Source of the DNA: Clostridia bacterium
Lineage (GTDB): Bacteria; Bacillota; Clostridia; Christensenellales; Borkfalkiaceae
Reading direction: 5' to 3'
Assembly: GCA_017522945.1 (NCBI GenBank)
Contig: JAFWXT010000022.1
Span: forward strand, 1 to 64,000
Length of the DNA stretch: 64,000 nt
The translations under genes were made by a program, and so were the position numbers. Below are positions 53,013-60,132 of the stretch, piece by piece (position 1 is the stretch's first letter; each line of letters starts with the position of its first letter). The notes beneath the pieces were generated by a model. That model saw nothing but the letters and a program-made list of their open reading frames with translations, was not told the origin of the DNA and ran no database searches.

Positions 53013-53046
53013 AAAGTGGCGGTAATCAACCTATACCGCCACTTTT
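53013..53046. terminator. Bidirectional terminator with dispersed motif in its loop (copy 9)
   Basis: AAAGTGGCGGTA pairs perfectly with TACCGCCACTTT. The loop and inner stem (53021-53037), read on the minus strand, are GGTATAGGTTGATTACC: the dispersed intergenic motif placed at the tip of a terminator. It serves the XRE repressor and the converging gene 53073-53486. Confidence 0.85.
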
Positions 53047-53072
53047 ATTGTTTTAATTTAATATTTATTTTT

Positions 53073-53486
53073 TTACAATAATGGAATTGCCGTTAACAAT
53101 CCGTTTATAGCTACCGCAAAACAAAAGCCAACACAAGCCATTTCAACTAAAAACGCAATTCCATCGTTTTTCATATCTTCCAAATAGCATTTAACTGCAA
53201 ACTTAAACGAGATGGGTAGATTATCTTTAAAATCAATCATTCTTTTTTTAACAACTAAAACAGAATTTTTAAAAACGCCAACAACGAAACAAGTAATATG
53301 AAAAAGCGAGCCTATACCAAAACCAAGAAACCTTGCGCTTGCATCATTTAATTCCTTTGAAAAATTTTGATATTTCATAATAACCGCTCTAATAATGACG
53401 TAACATATTAAAGGAAATAATAGTAGCATAATCGCTTCAACAAGCAAAGCGCCCCTTTTCCGCTTTGGAATTTCATTATCAATCAT
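53073..53486 (-). CDS. Unknown small membrane protein
   Basis: 137 residues from ATG 53486, with GAGGAAC upstream, overlapping the rsmI stop codon by 8 nt. A longer in-frame reading into rsmI is less likely. It has three membrane helices (about 15-40, 50-75, 105-135), with a charged N-terminus (DNEIPKRKRG). The tight overlap places it at the end of the yaaO-rsmI operon. Not recognised. Confidence 0.65.
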   Translation of the reverse strand: MIDNEIPKRKRGALLVEAIMLLLFPLICYVIIRAVIMKYQNFSKELNDASARFLGFGIGSLFHITCFVVGVFKNSVLVVKKRMIDFKDNLPISFKFAVKCYLEDMKNDGIAFLVEMACVGFCFAVAINGLLTAIPLL

Positions 53487-54291
53487 TTTGTTCCTCGCTA
53501 ACCGTGTATTTATATATATCGTTTTTACAAACTCCGCGTTCTTTTGCAACGGCTTTTATAGCTTCTTTTTTACTCATTCCTTGGTTAATAAACATGTCTA
53601 TATGTTCGTTAACAGACATTTCAAACTCTTTTTTAGTTTCACTAGCACCTTCAACTATTAAAACGAATTCACCGCGTTTTTCGCCCGTGTAACCATCTTC
53701 AAGCATAAATTCTTCACGTTGTTCAAATGCCTTTGTAATTTCTCTTACAGCGCACGCCTTGCGATTGCCAAAATGTTTATAAATACTTTTAACGGTATTT
53801 TCAACGTCGTGTGGGGCGCAATAGAAAACGAGTGGCGCGTCAAAATTTTTATATGATTCTAAAAGTTTTTTTCTTTCGGCATTTTTTTCGGGCAAAAACC
53901 CAACGAAAATAAATCTATAATCTAAAAGCCCCGACATTATAAGCCCACAAACGAACGCCGAAGGTCCTGGAACAACTGTAAAAGGTTGATTACTCTCAAC
54001 AAGCTGTTTTACAAGCAAATTACCGGGGTCAGAAATTAACGGCATACCCGCATCTGTAACAAGAGCAACGCTTTTACCTTCTTTCAACTTTTCAATCAAG
54101 CGCTCGCCCGCACTTTTCTCATTAAACTTATGATAAGAAAAAAGTGGCTTTTTAATATCGTAAGCGTTTAAAAGCTTTAATGTATGGCGAGTATCTTCGC
54201 AAGCAATTTCGTCAACGGATTTTAAGGTTTCGATAGCGCGATAGGTTATGTCTTTTAAGTTGCCGATAGGTGTTCCAACTATGTATAACAT
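53479..54291 (-). CDS. rsmI: 16S rRNA 2'-O-ribose (C1402) methyltransferase RsmI
   Basis: 270 residues. SAM-dependent tetrapyrrole-methylase-fold signatures are LYIVGTPIGNLKDITYRAIE, ACEDTRHTLKLL and VALVTDAGMPLISDPGNLL. RsmI methylates the 2'-OH of C1402 in the ribosomal P site. The start directly follows the stop codon of the tRNA methyltransferase gene, as in the Bacillus order yabB-yazA-yabC (yazA absent here). Confidence 0.96.
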   Translation of the reverse strand: MLYIVGTPIGNLKDITYRAIETLKSVDEIACEDTRHTLKLLNAYDIKKPLFSYHKFNEKSAGERLIEKLKEGKSVALVTDAGMPLISDPGNLLVKQLVESNQPFTVVPGPSAFVCGLIMSGLLDYRFIFVGFLPEKNAERKKLLESYKNFDAPLVFYCAPHDVENTVKSIYKHFGNRKACAVREITKAFEQREEFMLEDGYTGEKRGEFVLIVEGASETKKEFEMSVNEHIDMFINQGMSKKEAIKAVAKERGVCKNDIYKYTVSEEQND

Positions 54292-54978
54292 TTAATTTTC
54301 TCCGTTAATAATTTCGCTAAAAACTTTAAGTTGTGGCGTTCTATCCTTAGTTGCTTCAACGATAACCAAATAAGGATCGCCCGATTTAGTTTTTACAAAA
54401 ACCATTCTATTAGGCTCTAACGCATTAGCCCTTAAATCGCATAAAAGGTCGGTTAATCGCTCTATACGCTGACATATACAAAATCTTCCGCCAGGCATAA
54501 GCAAACGTTTTGCAGTTTTTATAATCTCACTTAAAGTAATTTCGCATTCGTGGCGACATATTGCAATATGGTTAGATAAATTTTGTTCACCACTATTTTT
54601 CTTTTTATAAGGCGGATTACAAAGTATCAAAGAAAAAGTACTGTTATAAGCCTTGTCGGCATCTTGAAGTTTACCCCTTTGAACACTAAAATTATCTTGA
54701 AGCCCATTCAATTCAATACTTTTTTGGGCTAAATTAGCAAGTTCATCTTGCAACTCAAACAAAGTTACGCTTTTAACCTTATTTTTATTAAGCCCATAAT
54801 AATGTAGCCCAACTATACCGCTTCCTGCACAAAAATCAGCAACCCTTTCGCCCTTTTTTACGCTTGCAAAACGCGACAGCAAAATACTGTCGGACGTAAA
54901 GCGATAATATCTTTTATCCTGCACGATTTTTAGCCCGTCAAGCATCAAATCTTCTTCAACTTCAAATATTTCTTCCAT
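54292..54978 (-). CDS. tRNA1(Val) (adenine-N6)-methyltransferase-like protein
   Basis: 228 residues of the TrmN6/YabB class: SAM-binding RVADFCAGSGIVGLHYYGLN and the catalytic NPPY motif in SLILCNPPYKKKNSG. N6-adenine methylation of tRNA-Val (A37) is the known E. coli activity; Firmicutes YabB specificity is assumed similar. Located between yaaT and rsmI, as in B. subtilis. Confidence 0.9.
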   Translation of the reverse strand: MEEIFEVEEDLMLDGLKIVQDKRYYRFTSDSILLSRFASVKKGERVADFCAGSGIVGLHYYGLNKNKVKSVTLFELQDELANLAQKSIELNGLQDNFSVQRGKLQDADKAYNSTFSLILCNPPYKKKNSGEQNLSNHIAICRHECEITLSEIIKTAKRLLMPGGRFCICQRIERLTDLLCDLRANALEPNRMVFVKTKSGDPYLVIVEATKDRTPQLKVFSEIINGEN

Positions 54979-55000
54979 ATACTTATTTGGTAATAAAAAA

Positions 55001-55879
55001 TTAATCTTCTTGTAAAGCTTTAGCAGCTTCTAATTCTTCTTTAGTTAATTTTTCATCTTCAGTATTAGCCTTAATACCCTTTAACTCGTCAAGTTTAAAA
55101 TCTTTATACATTAACGAACCGTCTTTAGCCTCAATCTTAACCTTAACTATATAGGTTAACATATTTGCGGAAATAACCGTACCTTTACCGTCGGCAGTAG
55201 TTACTTCACTACCTATTTTTGGCATCTTTTTATAAACGTCTTTATAGTAATCGTTTTCGTAAGACAAACAACACATAAGTCTTCCGCAAAGCCCGCTTAT
55301 TTTTGTTGGGTTTAAAGATAATCCTTGTGTTTTAGCCATTTTAATTGAAACCTTTTTAAAATCAGGCATACAACTTGAACAACAACAAGGTCTTCCGCAA
55401 GGAGCAAGCCCACCTAAAAGCCTTGTTTCATCACGAATACCAATTTGTCTTAGTTCAATTCTAATTCTAAAAACAGAAGCCAAATCTTTAACCAAATCTC
55501 TAAAGTCAATTCTTCCAGGTGCGGTGAAATAAAAAATCACCTTACTGCCGTCAAATGTGTATTCAGCGTTGATAAGCTTCATATTTAAACCATGAGCAAC
55601 TACCTTTTCGTTACACAAACGAAGCGCTTCGGGTGCTTTTTCTTCATTACGCGCAAGTCTTTCATAATCTGCCTTTGTAGCTTTACGAATAATAGGCTTT
55701 AAAGGTTGAACTATTTCTTTATCGTCAACTTCTTTTACTTCAATAGTAACCGTGCCAAATTCAACACCGCGCGCGGTTTCAACTATAACGCCGTCACCCT
55801 TATTAAATTTTTCCTTACCCGGCGCAAAATAATATACTTTTGCAGTATTTTTAAATCTAATTCCTACAATTTTTGCCAT
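55001..55879 (-). CDS. ricT: PSP1-domain protein YaaT (RicT)
   Basis: 292 residues. PSP1 domain with GGLAPCGRPCCCSSCMPDF and GLCGRLMCCLSYE, a cluster of cysteines that ligates Fe-S clusters in the RicTAF complex. In Bacillus this complex promotes RNase Y maturation of transcripts and sporulation; partners RicA (YmcA) and RicF (YlbF) are not in the window. The start overlaps the holB stop by 16 nt. The conserved neighbours holB and yabB support the call. Confidence 0.93.
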   Translation of the reverse strand: MAKIVGIRFKNTAKVYYFAPGKEKFNKGDGVIVETARGVEFGTVTIEVKEVDDKEIVQPLKPIIRKATKADYERLARNEEKAPEALRLCNEKVVAHGLNMKLINAEYTFDGSKVIFYFTAPGRIDFRDLVKDLASVFRIRIELRQIGIRDETRLLGGLAPCGRPCCCSSCMPDFKKVSIKMAKTQGLSLNPTKISGLCGRLMCCLSYENDYYKDVYKKMPKIGSEVTTADGKGTVISANMLTYIVKVKIEAKDGSLMYKDFKLDELKGIKANTEDEKLTKEELEAAKALQED

Positions 55880-56817
55880 CTATATTTCTCCTCTAATATA
55901 CAAAGAAGCAAATTATCCGTAATCATGTTTACGTTACCATTAAAAAATAGCGCGCGCTCTAAAAGATTGATTTTTTCAATAATTGCAATCGCGGATGCGC
56001 ATTTATATATTTTCGATAGCTGTTCAACTTTCGCATTTTTAAAACCAAGCGTTTCACCGCGAACGATTTCGCTAAAAACACGCTTTAAACAAATCAAAAC
56101 TTCTTTTATATTATCTTTATCAATTTTACAAGCAAAACTCGAAACTTCACGGCTTGATTTCATTTGCTCAAGCAAGTTATACACTAAATTTTCGGTTTGC
56201 CAGGTTTTATCGTCGCCATAGTATTCTAATACTTTACCAATTTTACCGTCGGCAAGAGTAATGGCGCTTTCAAGCTTGCTTTTATCGGGACAATTATCTT
56301 TTAAACCCACTTTTAACTGCTCAGCAGAAAATGGTGGGATTTCTAATTTCTTAACCCTTGATTTTACCGTTGAAAGCAAGATATTTTCATTTTCAACACC
56401 CAATACTAAAAACACACCTTTAGGCGGTTCTTCTAAGGTTTTTAAAAGTTTATTTTGTGCAGCAGTATTCATAGTTGAAGTGTTTACAAAAGCAAAAACG
56501 CGTTTATCACTTTCTATAGGTTTTATATGCGTTTGCGATAAAACTTCACTTATATCTTCAGTTAAAATTTTGCCACCCACGTTTTTGGGGTAAAAACTTA
56601 CGTCACTATGACTTCTTTTATCTATAAGTCTGCAATGTCTGCACACATCACAACAACTTTGGTCTTCGCACAGTATAATTTTAGCAACGATAGGAACAAA
56701 ATAGCGAAGAGCCACTTCATCGTCGCATACAAGAGCATAGGCGTGCGAAAGCTCGCCACGGTTTTTATCCCCCGTTAAAATTTTATATGCAACCGTTTGT
56801 TTAAAGAGTTCTAACAC
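55864..56817 (-). CDS. holB: DNA polymerase III delta' subunit
   Basis: 317 residues starting at GTG 56817, with AGGAGG 7 nt upstream inside the yaaO end. A zinc module is present: Cys residues in LCEDQSCCDVCRHCRLIDKR. The sensor region KTLEEPPKGVFLVLGVEN follows. No Walker A is needed in delta'. It is part of the clamp loader with DnaX and HolA. Overlaps yaaO and yaaT on either side, so translation is coupled along the operon. Confidence 0.9.
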   Translation of the reverse strand: MLELFKQTVAYKILTGDKNRGELSHAYALVCDDEVALRYFVPIVAKIILCEDQSCCDVCRHCRLIDKRSHSDVSFYPKNVGGKILTEDISEVLSQTHIKPIESDKRVFAFVNTSTMNTAAQNKLLKTLEEPPKGVFLVLGVENENILLSTVKSRVKKLEIPPFSAEQLKVGLKDNCPDKSKLESAITLADGKIGKVLEYYGDDKTWQTENLVYNLLEQMKSSREVSSFACKIDKDNIKEVLICLKRVFSEIVRGETLGFKNAKVEQLSKIYKCASAIAIIEKINLLERALFFNGNVNMITDNLLLCILEEKYRWQKL

Positions 56818-58154
56818 TCCTTTTCCTCCTTCACAACTTTAACTTTACTGCCGTAACAACCAAAGGTATTTTCAACCAAAAGACGGCTTATAACGCTGTT
56901 ATCAAACACTTCGCCAGGTAGTATTAGTGGATAACAAGGTGGAAAAATCCCCACGCTTTCAGCACATATTCTACCATTTGCGTTTACAATTTCAACCAAC
57001 TCACTTTTAGAAGAAATTGCTTTTGTATAGCTTAATTTTCTTTGCGGAAAGTGATTTTTTAAAAAAGCACGCTCACGCTTAGCAGTGTTAACTTTTAAAA
57101 TTACGTCCGCCACCCGATTCGCGCTTTTTTGATTAAATTTATAAGAAAGCATAAGCAATAAATAATCGTCGTTATAAAGTTCGACGTAAATATTATTACT
57201 TTCTAAAAGTTTAACGATTTCTTCGCCCTTTATAAGCCCGCTTAAATCAATAGTCATCTTAAGCACATCATCGCTTTCTATAACGCAAAAACCTTTTGCC
57301 TTTAGCGCATTTTCAACAATTTGTTTAGCACGCTTAAACTCACTTAAATTTTTTTCTTTTATATTGCAAAAAGTTTTAACTCCACTTTCTACGCTTGCCA
57401 TTATAGGATAATTAGGGCTTGAAGTAGAAAAAATAGAAAGAGCATTTTTTATCTCGTTTTCAAGGCTTAATTCATTTAAATGCAAAATTGCGCCTTGAGT
57501 AAGAGTATATAAAGTTTTGTGCGCGCCATCAACCCATAAATCGGCAAAATTAGCAGGATAAAGAGTTGGATTATCAAAAACAAAATGCGAACCGTGTGCA
57601 CCGTCAACTAATAATAGTTTGCCCTGTGAATGCAAAATATTTGCAATATTTTTTAAATTAAATGCTCTACCATAATAGTTTGGGGAAGTTATTAAAGCCC
57701 CTATAACGTCATTATCAAGATTTTCAAGTTCGCTTTTGTTTTCAAAAACTGGTTGCGGTAACCCGTTTATAATTTGTTCATTTAAAAATATAGGTTCGAT
57801 ACCTAAAAGAGTAAGTGCGTTCAAAACGCTTTTATGCGAACTTCTTGCAACGAGCATTTTTTTACCACGATTTTTAACAGCGTAAACCATTGACAGTACG
57901 CCAAGCGATGATCCGCCCGTTAAAATAAAAGATTTTTTAGCACCGCAAATTTGTGCAATATCCTTTTGCGCACGCGCGATAACTCCATTCGCATCGGCTA
58001 AATTATCCGAAAAAGAAAGTTCGGTTATATCGTATGGAAAAAACTCACCTAAAGGACAAGTAGCGTCACCCTTGTGTCCGGGCATATGAAGGCGAATTGC
58101 ATCACTCTTTGCATAATTTGCTAAACAGTTAGCAATATGAAATTCTTTATTCAT
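56811..58154 (-). CDS. Orn/Lys/Arg decarboxylase-family PLP enzyme (YaaO-like)
   Basis: 447 residues. Fold-I PLP motifs: IRLHMPGHKGDATCPLGEFF, the pocket FILTGGSSLGVLSMVYA, LVDGAHGSHFVF, and the Schiff-base lysine in WVDGAHKTLYTLTQ. B. subtilis YaaO/SpeA relatives are arginine or lysine decarboxylases; without the large wing domain specificity is uncertain. Operon head: yaaO-holB-yaaT-yabB-rsmI. In B. subtilis tmk lies between yaaO and holB; here tmk is missing from the gap. Confidence 0.88.
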   Translation of the reverse strand: MNKEFHIANCLANYAKSDAIRLHMPGHKGDATCPLGEFFPYDITELSFSDNLADANGVIARAQKDIAQICGAKKSFILTGGSSLGVLSMVYAVKNRGKKMLVARSSHKSVLNALTLLGIEPIFLNEQIINGLPQPVFENKSELENLDNDVIGALITSPNYYGRAFNLKNIANILHSQGKLLLVDGAHGSHFVFDNPTLYPANFADLWVDGAHKTLYTLTQGAILHLNELSLENEIKNALSIFSTSSPNYPIMASVESGVKTFCNIKEKNLSEFKRAKQIVENALKAKGFCVIESDDVLKMTIDLSGLIKGEEIVKLLESNNIYVELYNDDYLLLMLSYKFNQKSANRVADVILKVNTAKRERAFLKNHFPQRKLSYTKAISSKSELVEIVNANGRICAESVGIFPPCYPLILPGEVFDNSVISRLLVENTFGCYGSKVKVVKEEKEC

Positions 58155-58211
58155 AACAAGTCCCCCATAGTTGAATAAGCAACGCCATTAAAAAGTTCTT
58201 TTTTTATAAAC

Positions 58212-59210
58212 CTAAGCAATTACCCCTAAAGCGTTATCATTTAAAAAATTGCTATATTTTTTAATCATAAAGTTAACAAACCCCAAACTTTCAAATTGTA
58301 AATCCGGTTGATGCGGTAAATAATTAAACACGCACATTACGATTGGATTTGAGTAAATGTGAGTTCCGTTTTCATCAAAAATAGGCTTTGAATATTCGGT
58401 ATTAACGTCAACTTGTCCACCCGATAAAGCGCTAAGATTTAATCCGTACGTTAATTCTTGCGTATTATGATATACTTCATCTTTATAGTTATCGGGGTCT
58501 TTTTGTATCAACTGAGCAAATCTTTTATAGTTATAGCGAAGCTCAGAATGATTATTTAAACAATCTTCAAGCATAATAGCGTTATTCCAAACGCTTTTTA
58601 TTCTTGCAATTTCATTTAATTCACCCTGTTTATACTTTTCACCATCTTTGTTTTTAAAACGTGGGTCTTTTTGCATTCTTTTAGCAAAATGACTTTTTAT
58701 CGCGCGTTCGTTAAGCGCATAGCTTCCATCGTTTTGCAAAAGAACGAAACTATTAAGTAAACAATAGTTTTTTGCGTCTTTAATTAAACTATCGTAATCA
58801 TATATTTCGTAGCCATATCCGTCGACAAAATTACGGAATTCAGAGCTATTGCTTTGAATTTTATCCATAGAGTCAACCGTAATCATAATATCCCCTTCGT
58901 GTGTTGACGAAACGGCGGACATTATGGTGGCGTAATAATCTAAGTAAAGCTCTCTTGCATCGAGTGATAAAACGTCGTAAGAATATGCGCCTGAATTTTT
59001 AGCTTCGTAATTGATTACGCTAGGCGATTTTTGGTATGAAAACTCCCCGTAATAAAATACGTTAAAAACCTGCCCGGTGCTTGCTCTTGGCGCACCAATT
59101 GTAAATGCAAGAGACCAAACTAAAATGACTGCAACGATTATTATGATAATTTTTATCCAATCGTAAGCAAGCAAATTAGTTAGTCGTCTTTTTGTAATTT
59201 TATTATCCAT
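58212..59210 (-). CDS. Unknown membrane-anchored protein
   Basis: 332 residues, not recognised. A charged N-terminus and one membrane helix (about 19-42, WIKIIIIIVAVILVWSLAF) are followed by a large soluble, probably extracellular domain. It is rich in Tyr/Asp/Asn segments such as LDARELYLDYYATIMSAV and YGYEIYDYDSLIKDAKNY. It begins 5 nt after greA and ends 57 nt before yaaO, so it is in the same run. Homology search would be needed to place it. Confidence 0.65.
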   Translation of the reverse strand: MDNKITKRRLTNLLAYDWIKIIIIIVAVILVWSLAFTIGAPRASTGQVFNVFYYGEFSYQKSPSVINYEAKNSGAYSYDVLSLDARELYLDYYATIMSAVSSTHEGDIMITVDSMDKIQSNSSEFRNFVDGYGYEIYDYDSLIKDAKNYCLLNSFVLLQNDGSYALNERAIKSHFAKRMQKDPRFKNKDGEKYKQGELNEIARIKSVWNNAIMLEDCLNNHSELRYNYKRFAQLIQKDPDNYKDEVYHNTQELTYGLNLSALSGGQVDVNTEYSKPIFDENGTHIYSNPIVMCVFNYLPHQPDLQFESLGFVNFMIKKYSNFLNDNALGVIA

Positions 59211-59215
59211 TAATT

Positions 59216-59686
59216 TTAGTACTCAACTTTTTCAAGTTTAACGCTATAACCACCGTTTGGAGCAGCAACAACAGTTTCTTCGCCAACACGTTTACCTATA
59301 AGAGCTTTTCCGATAGGTGATTCGTTAGAAATCTTGCCTGCCTTAAAATCAGATTCGGTAGTACCTACGATAGAGAAAGTATAGCTTTTACCATCGGTTA
59401 AATCGGTAAAAGTAACGGTTGAACCAACGCCTGCAACGTCCTTTTTAGCGTTAACTGTAATAACTTCGGCATACTTTAATTGATTTTCAATTTCAGCAAT
59501 TTCACCTTCGATAAGAGCTTGCTCATTTTTTGCAGCATCGTATTCAGCGTTTTCCGAAAGGTCACCAAATTCACGAGCGGCTTTAATGCGTTCAGTAATT
59601 TCTGGGCGTTTAACAAGTTTTAAATACTCCAACTTTTTCTCTAACTCAACTTTACCTTCTTCGGTAAGAATAACTTTTTCAATCAT
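59216..59686 (-). CDS. greA: Transcript cleavage factor GreA
   Basis: 156 residues, the normal size. The N-terminal coiled coil contains EFGDLSENAEYDAAKNEQA, whose acidic tip (DLSENAEYD) reaches the RNA polymerase active site to stimulate transcript cleavage. The C-terminal FKBP-like domain ends with SPIGKALIGKRVGEETVVAA. A tandem repeat array lies just upstream (59755-60120) on the path from alaS. Confidence 0.96.
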   Translation of the reverse strand: MIEKVILTEEGKVELEKKLEYLKLVKRPEITERIKAAREFGDLSENAEYDAAKNEQALIEGEIAEIENQLKYAEVITVNAKKDVAGVGSTVTFTDLTDGKSYTFSIVGTTESDFKAGKISNESPIGKALIGKRVGEETVVAAPNGGYSVKLEKVEY

Positions 59687-59754
59687 TTTTTATAACTCCT
59701 TAAATTTAAAATGAATTTTATTTTTTTGGCTCTTTAGCCGTTTTTTTAATTTTA

Positions 59755-59899
59755 TTTTGCTTTTTGATAGCAGGGAGCGACCTTGTCGGTCGCAGGAATG
59801 TTAGCAAAAGCAAAAGAACAAAGTATTGCAATGTTAATAAGCGTTTTTGTTCCTATTTTTAAGTTCAAAATAAGCTTTAGATGCGAGCAAGACGAGGCG
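59755..59899. repeat. Tandem repeat unit 1 (145 bp)
   Basis: First full unit. It starts TTTTGCTTTTTGATAGCAGG, contains the hairpin GCGACC-TTGTC-GGTCGC, and ends GATGCGAGCAAGACGAGGCG. The three copies differ at few positions, so duplication is recent. Neither strand's open reading frame looks like a real gene. Confidence 0.85.
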
Positions 59900-60043
59900 T
59901 TTTGCTTTTTGATAGCAGGGAGCGACCTTGTCGGTCGCAGGAATGTTAGCAAAAGCAAAAGAACAAAGTATTGCGATGTTATAAGCGTTTTTGTTTCTAT
60001 TTTTAAGTTCAAAATAAGCTTTAGATGCGAGCAAGACGAGGCG
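59900..60043. repeat. Tandem repeat unit 2 (144 bp)
   Basis: Second full unit in direct orientation, nearly identical to unit 1 with a one-base deletion near the middle (GTTATAAGCG against GTTAATAAGCG) and a few substitutions. It keeps the GCGACC/GGTCGC hairpin. Confidence 0.85.
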
Positions 60044-60120
60044 TTTTGCTTTCTGACAGCAGGGAGCGACCTTGTCGGTCGCAGGAATGTTGGCAAAAGC
60101 AAAAGAACAAAGTATTGCGA
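60044..60120. repeat. Tandem repeat unit 3 (partial, about 77 bp)
   Basis: Third copy, cut off after the GAACAAAGTATTGCGA segment, 12 nt before the alaS stop codon. It also has the GCGACC/GGTCGC hairpin. The array fills the alaS-greA gap (59687-60132). Confidence 0.8.
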
Positions 60121-60132
60121 CGCAGATAAGGC

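Noticed and set aside
59752-60102. Minus-strand reading frames with repeated peptide in the array
   Set aside because: The repetition comes from the DNA repeats; the unit also changes length by one base between copies, which breaks the frame.
59755-60120. CRISPR array
   Set aside because: Units of about 145 bp are contiguous with no unique spacers, and there are no cas genes nearby.
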